A program made the position numbers and the translations under genes. A DNA stretch of 64,000 nt from Bacteroidales bacterium. GTDB lineage: Bacteria; Bacteroidota; Bacteroidia; Bacteroidales; Muribaculaceae. Below the pieces are notes generated by a model that saw nothing but the letters and a program-made list of their open reading frames with translations, did no database searches and was not told the origin of the DNA. The stretch is from NCBI GenBank assembly GCA_015061085.1, contig SUXG01000003.1, forward strand, positions 48,939-112,938, written 5' to 3'. Shown here in pieces: positions 19,370 to 29,576 of this stretch (its first letter is position 1; each line of letters opens with the position of its first letter).

Positions 19370-21163
19370 TTATTTTTCAAAATAGTTTTTTTGTTTGACT
19401 TTTCGTTGCAACAATTCGTTTTCGCTGTCCAACTTCAATGCTTGCTCCCAATATTCGATAGCTTTTTGGGGTTCATTGCATTTAAAGTATATGTCGCCCA
19501 TGTGCTCAAGAACATCAGCCGATAGGTCATCGCCTATTTTCTCAATTGCTTGCTGTTGATACTTCAACGCATTTTCGTAGTCTCCTTTTTTAAAGAGCAC
19601 CCATGCGTATGTATCAATATAAGTCGCATTATCCGGTTCGGCTTTTATAGCGGTCTCGCTCATCTTTTCCGCCTTATCGAGATCGATTCCATCGACAGCA
19701 AGAAAATAGGCGTAATTATTAAGCGTTACTGCACTTTCCGGGAAGAAAATCAATGCATTCTCGTAGGCATTGAATGCCGATTGGCGATTATTCATCTGAT
19801 GATATGAGTCGCCGATGAATGTATAAAGAGCGTTAGCTCTCATTAATTGGTCGTATGACAAACTATTCAATGGGGTTTTGTCAATGATTAGAGCATCTAT
19901 CGGCAAAGTCGGCTCAATATTGTGGAGCAAACGCGCATAAATTTCTATTGTCTTATCATATTCCTCAAGCGTCATATAAGCCGGAGCCAAAAGATAACTC
20001 AAATAATCGGTAGGTTCAAAATAATTTGCTGCGTTGTTATAACATTCTATAACTTCTTCGCAACGATCAAGTTGCAAAAGATATCCCATTTTCTGACCCC
20101 AATATTGCTCAACATCGGGTTTCATATCAATGGCATAAGAAATGTTCTCAATTGCTTCCTCAAATTTTTCCACCGCCGCATTGTAACGAGCTGCCAAGTC
20201 CAGAATTTCCGGTTCGTGAGGATACTGATTTCTCAGCACAGCAAAAAGGTGGTCGCCACGATTTGTGTCCGACTGATTATCAATAAGTTTCTGCAAATAT
20301 TCTGCAAGTATTTCTATTTTTGCGCTGAGATCGAAATCATCACACATTAGGGCATCATACATCTTATTGTCATACTCAATGCTATCACCTTTATTTAAGA
20401 AATAATTAGCAATTGCTATCTTAACATCCCCGTTGTCCGGCTCCACTTTCTCTGCATCCAAATAGCTCATATATGCGGAATCATATTGCTGAAGATGCGT
20501 CAACACATCTCCCTTAAGTATATGAAACGCTGCTTTTTGAGGATTGAATGCTATCAATGAGTCTGCTTCTGCGACAGCACCGATTGTGTCCGACATGTTC
20601 AGTTTATAAACAATCTTTCTCAAACTTATTTGGGAGGATTTGCCTTCGGCTTTTTCATATCTTTCATAACATTCGTAGGCCTTGGCCAAATCATTCTTCA
20701 CAGTATAAAGTTCTGCCAAATGAAGCAATCGTTCAGTATTATCGGGCGATATCGAATCCAATCTTTGGTAAATACGAATTGCTTCGTCATATTCTCTTAG
20801 CTGTCTTGCCAAATAAGCATAATATTCCGACTCATATTCATCATTGGGATATGCATCCACCATCGGACGCATATTCCAAAAAGCTTGATATTGCTCTGCT
20901 ATACTATCAGCAGGCATCACTAATTTTCCGAAATTGTATGCTTCTTGTGCTTCCAAAAAGGAGTCATCGATTTCTACTGCCTTACGAAATAATTCATGAG
21001 CTTCCGCCATCTTGCCTTGAGAGCGATTAATCACTCCCTCTAGGTAGAAGTATCGAGCCTTATCACGACGACTCATTTCAGGCGTAGCTGCAAACAACGT
21101 CAACCCAAACAAAACATAGAATAACAACCAAGCTTTTCTCTCAATAAATTTCACTACTTCCAA
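19370..21163 (-). CDS. Exported TPR-repeat protein
   Basis: A 597-residue protein with an N-terminal hydrophobic signal (WLLFYVLFGLTLFAATPEM) and tandem TPR motifs over the whole length, for example AYLARQLREYDEAIRIYQRL and YAWVLFKKGDYENALKYQQQ. It is likely a periplasmic scaffold. The only in-frame starts before the signal are TTG at 21163 or GTG at 21154; the first ATG is after the signal, so a non-ATG start must be used. It follows dut by 14 nt. Confidence 0.82.
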   Translation of the reverse strand: MEVVKFIERKAWLLFYVLFGLTLFAATPEMSRRDKARYFYLEGVINRSQGKMAEAHELFRKAVEIDDSFLEAQEAYNFGKLVMPADSIAEQYQAFWNMRPMVDAYPNDEYESEYYAYLARQLREYDEAIRIYQRLDSISPDNTERLLHLAELYTVKNDLAKAYECYERYEKAEGKSSQISLRKIVYKLNMSDTIGAVAEADSLIAFNPQKAAFHILKGDVLTHLQQYDSAYMSYLDAEKVEPDNGDVKIAIANYFLNKGDSIEYDNKMYDALMCDDFDLSAKIEILAEYLQKLIDNQSDTNRGDHLFAVLRNQYPHEPEILDLAARYNAAVEKFEEAIENISYAIDMKPDVEQYWGQKMGYLLQLDRCEEVIECYNNAANYFEPTDYLSYLLAPAYMTLEEYDKTIEIYARLLHNIEPTLPIDALIIDKTPLNSLSYDQLMRANALYTFIGDSYHQMNNRQSAFNAYENALIFFPESAVTLNNYAYFLAVDGIDLDKAEKMSETAIKAEPDNATYIDTYAWVLFKKGDYENALKYQQQAIEKIGDDLSADVLEHMGDIYFKCNEPQKAIEYWEQALKLDSENELLQRKVKQKNYFEK

Positions 21164-21177
21164 TCGTCTTTAGAAAT

Positions 21178-21624
21178 TTATTTTACTCCGGTATGCCCGA
21201 ATCCTCCTTCTCCTCTCTCCGATGAACTTAGACTTTCAGTCTGGATCCATTCGACACAGGTATATTCTTTAACAACCATTTGGCAAATGCGTTCGCCATC
21301 ATTGACAACAAATTCATCTTGACTCAAATTCATCAAAATAACACCTATTTCGCCACGATAGTCTGCATCAATTGTTCCGGGGGAATTAACTATGGTCAAC
21401 CCATGTTTTAATGCCAAACCCGAACGTGGTCTGATTTGACATTCATAGCCTTGCGGCAATTCTATATGCAACCCCGTAGGTATCAATCGTCTCTCCATAG
21501 GTTTCAATACGATAGGTCCATTCGGAAGATATGCTCTGACATCCATACCGGCTGAGTCTATTGTACTGTAGGCAGGTAATGGATGATGACTGTTATTTAC
21601 TATTTTTACACTTATATTTTTCAT
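21178..21624 (-). CDS. dut: dUTP pyrophosphatase
   Basis: Trimeric dUTPase, 148 residues. All five motifs are present: DSAGMDVRA (I), [11 protein letters not shown] (II), [14 protein letters not shown] (III), ERICQMVV (IV) and [10 protein letters not shown] (V). It hydrolyses dUTP to dUMP and limits uracil in DNA. It is the first gene of the dut-TPR-DUF4292-envC-GNAT-flippase operon. Confidence 0.97.
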   Translation of the reverse strand: MKNISVKIVNNSHHPLPAYSTIDSAGMDVRAYLPNGPIVLKPMERRLIPTGLHIELPQGYECQIRPRSGLALKHGLTIVNSPGTIDADYRGEIGVILMNLSQDEFVVNDGERICQMVVKEYTCVEWIQTESLSSSERGEGGFGHTGVK

Positions 21625-21698
21625 CGTTTAATTATTTTGCAGGTATTCTACCAAAACTTTATGAAGTCTATTAAAAAAACTTCTATCCTTATAACGTG

Positions 21699-21729
21699 CA
21701 AAAATACTATTTATTTCTGATTTTCCCAA
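21699..21729 (-). promoter_or_regulatory. Promoter of the dut-envC operon
   Basis: Minus strand TTGG (21729-21726), 19 nt, TATTTTTG (21706-21699). The -7 box is an exact match to TAnnTTTG and the -33 box has three of four bases. The leader is about 70 nt. Confidence 0.65.
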
Positions 21730-21850
21730 CCGAATTTCCAACTTTATACACACTTTTACACTCATAAAAACATTCTTAATCAAAGAATAACAAAACATAA
21801 AGCCGATTATCCGTCACAGAAGGCCTCTAATCCTGAATGATATTAATAAA

Positions 21851-21877
21851 ATCAGGGAGCATTACACACTCCCTGAT
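21851..21877 (-). terminator. Terminator of the Omp28-like gene
   Basis: Minus-strand 9-bp stem (ATCAGGGAG / CTCCCTGAT) with a 9-nt loop, followed by TTTTATT, 23 nt past the stop codon of the gene ending at 21900. Confidence 0.8.
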
Positions 21878-21899
21878 CATAATTCGTATAAATCTGTTA

Positions 21900-23810
21900 T
21901 TATCTAACTACAAATTTCAATGTCTGAACCATATCATTACAAATGATTTTGGCTACATATAAACCTGTTGACAGTGTCTCAACATCAACTCTTCCATTAA
22001 TAGCATTTTTTCTCATCACCTCACTACCTGCCACATCATAAACTATAATTTCTGCAGAGTCTTGCACACTGATGATTATTTCTCCGGCTGAATATCTGCA
22101 CTCTATCGAGTTTTCAATTATTTCTTCCACACTTGTCGGGATCGACATCTTTGCAGCATTAATGATTTCACCTGTGGTAATATCTATTAACATACAGACA
22201 ACTTCTGTTTCTGCAATATTTTTAATAGTTGTCGGCAATGCTATCGAATAGTTGTGTATATAGGTTTCTCCGGCGTCAATCTTAGTCGGCACGCTACCCT
22301 CTACACCTTGCCAGTCATCATAGATACCTCTGACTACATGCTGAAATTTAATATCATGGATTTCTTTCGAAAGATCTTCAAATCCTCCGATTTCGACATC
22401 TTTTCCGGAATAGCCGTTTACTTGGAAGTAGTTAGGATCGCTGACATTATTTTCTACAATGACGTATGCCACCCGCATATTTGCTTGATTAATATTGGCA
22501 GCAAAGCTTATCTCGGCACTGACATCTATCGCCCCTCCGACAAGTTCACTTGAGGAAAGTCTCACATCAGCAATTGCCGGCACTTGCATTTCTTGAATGA
22601 AATATGTCTCAAAACCTCCGTTAAGCGTGGTATAAACGACCTTGCCATCTTGCTCTGTTGCTACCATTGGAATGGTATAATGTTTGCGATTTATCCAACC
22701 TGTGGGAAACCCATCCGGGAACGAAAGATCCATCACATAATCATCTACGCCAAGTTGGTCGTTATAGTGCAATGCCAAGCCGATAAACGTATCCGGATAT
22801 TTCTTCTCCAACTCCTCCATTGCTACAATTCCGGAAGGACAATAAGCGCACCACATACCGGTAGCCTCTTCGACTACAATGTTTTTATGCAACTTGTGCA
22901 TTAAGGCTGTCGCTGTACAGCTAATCGGATCCGTTGTCACTACATTATTTATCACTGCTATCACTTGATAGTGAAGTGTCTGACCATAGTCTATTCGCAA
23001 CACATTCGGCAATTCAAAAGTAAGTTTCTCTCCCCTCGACAAAGCCAATGAGCCGTAGCTCGCTTCCACTTCTCCCTCGCTACTGATGCACTTGATGGTG
23101 ACATCAGTGATAACCTCATCGGAGCATGCTTCGACATATCCTTTAATAGTCAAATCGTTATGCTCAAAAATATAGCGATCGGAATCAACAACAAGGTCAC
23201 ATAGACCCTTCGATCCTGTCACCTCAATATCGTCTATACCGAGGATTTCACCCATAGTACTATTATTGACAAATGCGATATAAATCCTTTGTCCTACATA
23301 ATCCTTTAGCGACAATGAGTGCTGAGTCCACGAGTTGATAGATTCCTCAGTCGTTTCAAACACAGGCACTGAGAAGAAATCCTCAGGTTTATCACCCACA
23401 GTCGAAATGCAAACTTTGTAACCTGAAGCAGTCCCGAGTTTTGCACTAATAGACGCACCTCGCCAACTAAGTGTGGCATCTTCATCTCTGACCCACACGG
23501 CAGGCATCACAAGCCAATCGTCTGAGGCGTCAAGTGTCTCTCCCTCTATCTCCTTATAGCGACACGCACTTGCAGCATATCTATTTTCGCTCTTATCCTC
23601 TCGCTTATCTATCCATGCTTGACCTTGCTTAAAGCCGGCTTGAATCATGGTGTAATGAAGCGTCTGACCATCTAAATCATAGGTCAACATCTCAGTAGGA
23701 ATACCTTCAGAAAAGTCCACATTATAGTAGTCGATGTGCTCTTGAGCTTGCAGCTTCAATCCACAACAAAGCAACGACAACGCTATTAAAACTTTTACTC
23801 TATGTTTCAT
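21900..23810 (-). CDS. Omp28-related T9SS cargo protein
   Basis: A 636-residue exported protein starting MKHRVKVLIALSLLCCGLKLQAQ. A jelly-roll-like N-terminal module (about 20-210) precedes a thioredoxin-like Omp28 region with WCAYCPSG (about residue 320), and the C-terminus carries a type-A T9SS sorting domain (VYDVAGSEVMRKNAING...). I chose the ATG at 23810. The longer frame starting at 23867 would run through the upstream terminator hairpin. Probably surface-attached, function unknown; the CxxC suggests possible redox or disulfide structure. Confidence 0.82.
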   Translation of the reverse strand: MKHRVKVLIALSLLCCGLKLQAQEHIDYYNVDFSEGIPTEMLTYDLDGQTLHYTMIQAGFKQGQAWIDKREDKSENRYAASACRYKEIEGETLDASDDWLVMPAVWVRDEDATLSWRGASISAKLGTASGYKVCISTVGDKPEDFFSVPVFETTEESINSWTQHSLSLKDYVGQRIYIAFVNNSTMGEILGIDDIEVTGSKGLCDLVVDSDRYIFEHNDLTIKGYVEACSDEVITDVTIKCISSEGEVEASYGSLALSRGEKLTFELPNVLRIDYGQTLHYQVIAVINNVVTTDPISCTATALMHKLHKNIVVEEATGMWCAYCPSGIVAMEELEKKYPDTFIGLALHYNDQLGVDDYVMDLSFPDGFPTGWINRKHYTIPMVATEQDGKVVYTTLNGGFETYFIQEMQVPAIADVRLSSSELVGGAIDVSAEISFAANINQANMRVAYVIVENNVSDPNYFQVNGYSGKDVEIGGFEDLSKEIHDIKFQHVVRGIYDDWQGVEGSVPTKIDAGETYIHNYSIALPTTIKNIAETEVVCMLIDITTGEIINAAKMSIPTSVEEIIENSIECRYSAGEIIISVQDSAEIIVYDVAGSEVMRKNAINGRVDVETLSTGLYVAKIICNDMVQTLKFVVR

Positions 23811-23838
23811 CTCCTTTAATGAGGTTAGTGTATAATAA

Positions 23839-23872
23839 TCAAAGTGCGTCCCCACGCGGAAACGCACTTTGA
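23839..23872 (-). terminator. Terminator between the two T9SS cargo genes
   Basis: An 11-bp perfect stem (TCAAAGTGCGT / ACGCACTTTGA) with a 12-nt loop, 17 nt after the gene ending at 23889. The two cargo genes are therefore separate transcripts. Confidence 0.75.
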
Positions 23873-23888
23873 CACTACTTATAATCTA

Positions 23889-25211
23889 TTATTTCTTTAC
23901 AAATTTACCGACATGATTTCTATCCAAAGCATAGATGTATATACCCTTATCGAACGCACTGATATCAGCCTTGCCATCTACAATCTTCACTTGATGAGCG
24001 ACACCTTGCATTGTCGAAATAGTCACTTGCTCATAATCGCCTTCTACCACAAGACAATTACCAGTCGCGTACACCTTTGTTTCCGCCATCGTCAACGCAT
24101 CTACCGACACTATAGGAAGGTCACTCTTCTTCATGCGATACAATCCACTGATCGACGAGCCATTCCATTGTGCATCATAGACTGCCACATAAAGATTTTC
24201 TTCGTTATTGACCATTGATAGCAATGTGTAGTAAGTGCCATTAGCATCCTGAGGGAGGCCTTCAGAAATAAAGCTCCATGATTCACCGAAATCTGGCGTA
24301 TAGTACATACCACCTTGTTGCAATCCTACGTAGAGATTTGTGTCGTCGGAAGTCATAGTGCTCACATTGTTATCCAACATACCTTCCGGACGTTTCACTT
24401 CGCCCCATTCATTGCCATTTGTTGTCGTTTCAAGAAATGGGACATGGTCACCATCGTTAATCACTGAGCGACCACAGACGAGTGTACCATTAAAATTGGT
24501 ATTAACTCCCATGAAGTTACTATCATTTCTGACCACTTCCCACAATCCTGTCTCTTCATTCAAACGAAAAACTAAGTATACACCAAAGAGATAGAGACTG
24601 TCATTGTAAGAGACCATACTATAGAAGTTCTCCATAACTTTGGTAGGCTTTTCATCTTTGAGGGCAGGAGCCTTTTCAGCAGAGACATCATACATCAACG
24701 ATTCTCTGTCAGTCAAAGTCCATGTTTCACCAAAGTCTTCAGAATACACGACACCACCACCATTGAAATCAGCCACATAAAGTTTTCCTTTGTGATAAGC
24801 CATTGCATAACATGGGTTATATCTGATGTCGTCTTCAGTGAGGTAATCTGCATACGCATATCCGAAGTTCATCACTTCCCATGTTTTACCTTCATCTGCC
24901 GAACGAGCGACAACACATCCTTCACCTCCGGCAAACACATAGCCTTCAGCCTCTATAAATTGGCTGTAACAGAAATCTTCCACATCGGTTTTGGTCCAAG
25001 TATCACCCTGATCTTCTGAAATGTAGATACCACCGGAATAATCCATATACTTATAATCAGACAATAAAATATTGCCACTCTTAGTCACATGACATGCATA
25101 TGTCGCGGCCAAGTCATATACCTTTTCCCACTTCGCAGAAGCATTTGTAACACCTAATAGCGCAACCATTAATATTGCCAATCTAAAAAACACATTGTAA
25201 TTTTTCTTCAT
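23889..25211 (-). CDS. Asp-box (BNR) beta-propeller protein with T9SS sorting domain
   Basis: A 440-residue exported protein with signal peptide MKKNYNVFFRLAILMVALLGVTNASA. At least four Asp-box repeats are visible: ISEDQGDTW, SADEGKTW, SEDFGETW and TPDFGESW, giving a sialidase/YCF48-like propeller. The last 70 residues look like a type-A T9SS sorting domain. Sialidase catalytic residues are not evident, so a binding or structural role is more likely than a glycosidase. It has its own promoter at about 25.30 kb. Confidence 0.82.
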   Translation of the reverse strand: MKKNYNVFFRLAILMVALLGVTNASAKWEKVYDLAATYACHVTKSGNILLSDYKYMDYSGGIYISEDQGDTWTKTDVEDFCYSQFIEAEGYVFAGGEGCVVARSADEGKTWEVMNFGYAYADYLTEDDIRYNPCYAMAYHKGKLYVADFNGGGVVYSEDFGETWTLTDRESLMYDVSAEKAPALKDEKPTKVMENFYSMVSYNDSLYLFGVYLVFRLNEETGLWEVVRNDSNFMGVNTNFNGTLVCGRSVINDGDHVPFLETTTNGNEWGEVKRPEGMLDNNVSTMTSDDTNLYVGLQQGGMYYTPDFGESWSFISEGLPQDANGTYYTLLSMVNNEENLYVAVYDAQWNGSSISGLYRMKKSDLPIVSVDALTMAETKVYATGNCLVVEGDYEQVTISTMQGVAHQVKIVDGKADISAFDKGIYIYALDRNHVGKFVKK

Positions 25212-25301
25212 ATTAAACAGATTGTGTCCACCTTATTAACTATTCCGGATTATGACAGGACACTTTTTTCACATCCGGACTATAATTCAAATAATTTCTC
25301 G

Positions 25302-25333
25302 CAAATATAGTAATTATTATCCTAACAGACAAA
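25302..25333 (-). promoter_or_regulatory. Promoter of the Asp-box protein gene
   Basis: Minus strand TTTG (25333-25330), 20 nt, TATATTTG (25309-25302): exact consensus. Leader about 85 nt. The rest of the 332-nt divergent gap up to tpx (25334-25543) is very AT-rich; I see no clear tpx promoter or structured RNA in it. Confidence 0.75.
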
Positions 25334-25543
25334 AGAAATTATTTGTTAAAATTCAAACATCATATTTTTCGCACTTCGGTTTTTAATTTAGGCACAACAA
25401 ATATAATATATACTCAAAATAGCAATAACCCCCTCTATCATTCTAATAAAATTATCTTAAAAAATATTAATTCAAAAACTTTAGAAACATAATATTGTTT
25501 TCATAATAAATCATAAATTTAAAATACTTATAATACAGAATAA

Positions 25544-26035
25544 ATGGAAAAGACATTTTTAGGCACATTAGAAGTCCACACATCTGGCTATCTTCCTCAA
25601 GTCGGAGACACAGCTCCGGATTTCGAATTAGTAGCAGCTGATCTCTCTGAAATCCGTCTCTCTGATCTCAGAGGGAAGAAAGTCATTCTCAACATATTCC
25701 CAAGCATCGACACAGAGGTATGTGCTCAGTCAGTGAGACGCTTCAATAAAGATGCGGCAACTATAGACAATTGTGTGGTGCTTTGCATTTCCAAAGACCT
25801 TCCGTTTGCATCCGCTCGCTTCTGCACGGTCAATGGCATAGAGAACGTAAAATCTGCATCAGCATTTCGCTCAACATTTGGCAAAGACTATGGCATCGAA
25901 ATGATTGATGGACCACTCAGAGCATTGCTTGCTCGTGCTGTCATCCTTATCGACGAAGAAGGCAAAATCAAAGCTAAATCGCTATGCGAAAATATCACTG
26001 AAGAGCCGGACTACGAAATTCTAAAGCAAATCTGA
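25544..26035 (+). CDS. tpx: Thiol peroxidase (atypical 2-Cys, Tpx)
   Basis: Cytoplasmic peroxidase that reduces lipid and hydrogen peroxides using thioredoxin. It has 163 residues. The peroxidatic cysteine is C60 (PSIDTEVCAQSVRRFN) and the resolving cysteine is C94 (ASARFCTVNG), the spacing of E. coli Tpx. It is convergent with the AraC-type gene and shares a bidirectional terminator with it. Confidence 0.95.
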   Translation: MEKTFLGTLEVHTSGYLPQVGDTAPDFELVAADLSEIRLSDLRGKKVILNIFPSIDTEVCAQSVRRFNKDAATIDNCVVLCISKDLPFASARFCTVNGIENVKSASAFRSTFGKDYGIEMIDGPLRALLARAVILIDEEGKIKAKSLCENITEEPDYEILKQI

Positions 26036-26059
26036 AATTCATAACAATCTTTGACATGA

Positions 26060-26094
26060 AATAAGGCATTTCGATAGATTCGAAATGCCTTATT
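26060..26094. terminator. Bidirectional terminator between tpx and the AraC regulator
   Basis: A 14-bp perfect stem (AATAAGGCATTTCG / CGAAATGCCTTATT) with a 7-nt loop. AT-rich tails flank it on both strands, and both neighbouring genes end within 30 nt. Confidence 0.85.
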
Positions 26095-26098
26095 ATTC

Positions 26099-26995
26099 TT
26101 AAATATCCATGTGACGATACTCAGAGGGAGAATAACCTGTCTGATGCTTAAAATACTTCCCAAAGAACGATTGATTGGTAAAATTCAACTTATTGGATAT
26201 TTCTTGTATTGTCAAATCCGTTGTTCTCAGAAGCATTTTTGCCTCCAAAATCACATAACGTTCAATCCAATCGCTTGCTGTTTTCCCTGTCAAATCTTTG
26301 ACAACAGCAGAAAGATGTTTCGGTGTGATACAAATTTTTTCTGCATAGAATGACACTTGACGTTCTGTTCTGAAATTCTCACTGACAGCAAGTATAAATT
26401 TAGCCATAACTTCTTGCTTTCTTGATTTCCTTCGTGTTTCTATCGAAGTGCGTATATATTCATAATCCATGATTTCATAGAGCAACGATTGCATCAAACA
26501 AGTAATTTTTCGCTTAAAAAATGAAGTATTTTCTCCTGATAGCATATTTTTTATGAAATCATAAAATTTAATAAAATTTGCTGACTCCTCTTCTGTCAAC
26601 TTTATTGTTGGTTCCGAGCGCTGTTGCAACAACAATGGCCCAATTTCTGTCAATCTCGGCACTATATCTTCCAATAATTTTTGAGAACACATTATCATAT
26701 TCGCTCTAAAATCTTCAGTAGCAAACGTGTTCATCAAGTAGTTGCGAGGATGGATTATCAGCAAAGTGTCTTTTTTCAATGTATATTCCTTAAGATCAAT
26801 TATTACCTTCGTTTCACCTTGAATACATTGAACCAAAATCAAAGCCTCAATTCTTAACGGAGATAATTGTTTTTCGCTTTTTGAGCCAAATTTATCGACC
26901 TCAAAAGCCACAATATCTTTAAACGTATTTTTAGTATTCAACATCTTTGCGACATCGACCAATTCAATAGATTTAAAATCTAACACCTTTTCCAT
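26099..26995 (-). CDS. AraC-family transcriptional regulator
   Basis: A 298-residue regulator with an N-terminal cupin-like sensor and a C-terminal AraC double helix-turn-helix (about 200-298), including KHLSAVVKDLTGKTASDWI and the signature FTNQSFFGKYFKHQTGYSPSEYR. No cysteine-based or sugar-specific sensor residues can be named. A -7 element (TATCTTTG, 27018-27011) lies just upstream. The target is unknown; tpx is a neighbour but convergent. Confidence 0.88.
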   Translation of the reverse strand: MEKVLDFKSIELVDVAKMLNTKNTFKDIVAFEVDKFGSKSEKQLSPLRIEALILVQCIQGETKVIIDLKEYTLKKDTLLIIHPRNYLMNTFATEDFRANMIMCSQKLLEDIVPRLTEIGPLLLQQRSEPTIKLTEEESANFIKFYDFIKNMLSGENTSFFKRKITCLMQSLLYEIMDYEYIRTSIETRRKSRKQEVMAKFILAVSENFRTERQVSFYAEKICITPKHLSAVVKDLTGKTASDWIERYVILEAKMLLRTTDLTIQEISNKLNFTNQSFFGKYFKHQTGYSPSEYRHMDI

Positions 26996-27075
26996 TACTT
27001 TATTTTTTTACAAAGATAAGATGTTTTTATCATATAATTAGCCTAATTCTGACTTTTTCCGAAAAATATGCTAAT

Positions 27076-27825
27076 TTATATGAATTTTCGACACACATAT
27101 CGTGGAACAAAAGACAAATGGAACAATATTGTAGATAAATATCCAAAATATTGACACATAATTACAAATCGCTCTTTCAACGATGCTTTATGATTTTTAT
27201 CAGTCAAGCCATCAACCAAATAGTCTATTACCACTTTATGCAAATTCTTACATCTTTGATATGACGTCTTTTTAAGACATCTCAAACACCACTCATAGTC
27301 CGCAGAAAAACGATATTTCAAATCATATTCATGCGCCAACTCACGACGTACGACAAATGCTTGATGACACACCAGCATTCCCTTCCTAAAACTCGCAAAT
27401 GTCAATTTTTCAGGAACAGACAGATGGCGTTTAGCTACAAACTTTCGCTGTGCATCCACCAAATTTGTATCTCCATATATTATATCTGTATCATCACTGA
27501 CAACTTGTGACATTTGCATCAACACATGCTTATCGTGAAAAGCATCTCCCGCATTCAAGAATATCAGATATTTACCTTTCGCTTTGCGTAGCCCCTTATT
27601 CATTGCATCATATAGACCTTTATCAGGTTCGCTATATAACAACATATTTGATGTTGCCATCTTCTTCGCAACATCAACAGTATCATCCTTTGACGCACCA
27701 TCTATTATAAGATGCTCAAAATCTTTAAAAGTTTGTTCCGCAACAGAGGACATCGTTGCCGGAAGTTCTTTCGATGCGTTATATGTGATTGTTATTATTG
27801 AAAATAATGGTTCGTTTTGCTTCAT
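27076..27825 (-). CDS. Family 2 glycosyltransferase
   Basis: GT-A fold enzyme of 249 residues. The N-terminal FSIITITYNASKELPATMSS and the IDGASKDDTVDV segment mark the nucleotide-binding half; FLNAGDAF is the DxD-like region. WcaA-type relatives act in exopolysaccharide or O-antigen synthesis. It follows the second large membrane protein by 53 nt on the same strand and may be co-transcribed. Confidence 0.85.
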   Translation of the reverse strand: MKQNEPLFSIITITYNASKELPATMSSVAEQTFKDFEHLIIDGASKDDTVDVAKKMATSNMLLYSEPDKGLYDAMNKGLRKAKGKYLIFLNAGDAFHDKHVLMQMSQVVSDDTDIIYGDTNLVDAQRKFVAKRHLSVPEKLTFASFRKGMLVCHQAFVVRRELAHEYDLKYRFSADYEWCLRCLKKTSYQRCKNLHKVVIDYLVDGLTDKNHKASLKERFVIMCQYFGYLSTILFHLSFVPRYVCRKFI

Positions 27826-27878
27826 AATGCTACAAAGTTACAACAAAGAAATCAAAAGCAATCAAAAATCACTAAAAT

Positions 27879-29576
27879 TTATTTTTTCAAACTTATGGTG
27901 TCTATCGAAATAACACAGCATCCTCTCACGCTTTGACCTATCTTTCGCACTCTATAAAACCACGATGTATCGCCATTTTCTTTCACAACAGCAACTCTTT
28001 TGAACACGTATTCTCCTTGCTTTTGCCCGTTACCCACAGTCAATTCTTTTGCAAACTGAGGCAATCTATATATCAGATATGCCCTGTTCAAATACTCATT
28101 AGGCTCGACACCACCAAATTTCACAATAAATCGAGCGAATCCTTTATCATCGCCATATTTTATTGAGCTATAATAGAATGGAAATACACCTCTTAACGAG
28201 GCTGTACCCTCAATAGCCGGCAAAGAGTCATAATCGAATCCTTGATACTTTTGGGGCAATGTAATCATCGCTTCATTCCAGCCTCTGCGTTGCCAAGCGT
28301 AGTGCTCTGCTCGCAGTTGGGGATTTCGCCCATGATAATACTCCGGTATATCAAGCACCCACCACGGCAACCATGATGGCGAATATGTATCAACATAGAG
28401 CAATTCTGACACCGTTGATTTCATTGCTTCTTCTATTCTCACTATTTCCTCACATGCTTTCTTTTGATAATCGGCTATTTTTAACAACCATAGCATTTGC
28501 ATTAGTCCCAAAATCAATGCAATCGTTGATGTGACAATAGAATTTGCCTCATTGCGGCATGTCAATCGTGTAATTAGTCGCCAATCGAAAATGATAAAAG
28601 CCACATAGCCTATCCACATTTGACGCTCTGTTCCGTCAATCAGCATCCAGATCAACATCGAAGTTAATGCTATGATTATCCATAGGGTTTCCGCTCTAAA
28701 AAAGTCCTTCAATGACTTAAAACCACACTTTATTTGATAAACAATAACTAATCCCAGCGATATTAATAGTATTGGTTCTCGGATGAAAAATTTATAGACA
28801 AACGCATTGAATGAAAAAACGTCTTCATTGGCACTAATGCTTGCAAATCGATTTTGTATCGCAGGACCGAAAACGACAAACAATGTTCCGACAAGATAAA
28901 GAACAATTGATAGTAACATCTTTTTGTCCGACAGCATAGTCTTATCTCTCTTAACTCTTTGACACATAAGTAGCAACACGCCTATGCTTATAGGTACCGA
29001 AAAGCCTTCGTGCATCAATGATGCCGGGAGTGCAGTCAAGCATCCCATCAATGAAGTACGATTAAACAAATATAAAAATACCAAATTCAATGCTGTGGAC
29101 CAAACATAATTAATTTGATAGTTGCCCGATGCCATTTGATCATGCCATGGCAGTACTATCCACACACTCCACAACACCCCCACAACTAATAATGGGCGCA
29201 ATCGCCAATCGCCGGATACCGATTTCAATATAAACAATATCATCAGCATCCACATCAGCACATGTATTGCATCGACAAACCAATTCGGCATCATTGTCAC
29301 AACAAATGTCAATGAATTGGCTAATCGATTGTTATTCCAATATCTATTATGATGTTTGATACTCTCCCTTACCTGCGACCACGAAGTTATCTCATCTCCA
29401 TCGCAATTTTCAAACCCTTTAAGAGCCTCCTCGTATGAGCAATAATCAAATTCATGCTGATACCACCAATCATCAGTCAACGCATCTGCCGACAACATCC
29501 AAAACCAAACGCCAAGCATTACACACAACAGTATGCCGTACGACACAATTATGCTATATTGTTTCCTACTCTTCAT
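27879..29576 (-). CDS. Multi-pass membrane protein, tandem paralogue 1 (DUF6056-like)
   Basis: A 565-residue protein with about ten hydrophobic segments in its first two thirds and a soluble C-terminal region of about 170 residues. It shares clear landmarks with its upstream neighbour: NYVWSTALNLVFL, SLMHEGFSVPI, and the end ...DTSWFYRVRK...RGCCVISIDT. This pattern resembles the DUF6056/glycosyltransferase-C-like proteins of capsule loci, but the family name is from memory. Its ATG overlaps the upstream stop (ATGA), so the two are coupled. Confidence 0.7.
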   Translation of the reverse strand: MKSRKQYSIIVSYGILLCVMLGVWFWMLSADALTDDWWYQHEFDYCSYEEALKGFENCDGDEITSWSQVRESIKHHNRYWNNNRLANSLTFVVTMMPNWFVDAIHVLMWMLMILFILKSVSGDWRLRPLLVVGVLWSVWIVLPWHDQMASGNYQINYVWSTALNLVFLYLFNRTSLMGCLTALPASLMHEGFSVPISIGVLLLMCQRVKRDKTMLSDKKMLLSIVLYLVGTLFVVFGPAIQNRFASISANEDVFSFNAFVYKFFIREPILLISLGLVIVYQIKCGFKSLKDFFRAETLWIIIALTSMLIWMLIDGTERQMWIGYVAFIIFDWRLITRLTCRNEANSIVTSTIALILGLMQMLWLLKIADYQKKACEEIVRIEEAMKSTVSELLYVDTYSPSWLPWWVLDIPEYYHGRNPQLRAEHYAWQRRGWNEAMITLPQKYQGFDYDSLPAIEGTASLRGVFPFYYSSIKYGDDKGFARFIVKFGGVEPNEYLNRAYLIYRLPQFAKELTVGNGQKQGEYVFKRVAVVKENGDTSWFYRVRKIGQSVRGCCVISIDTISLKK

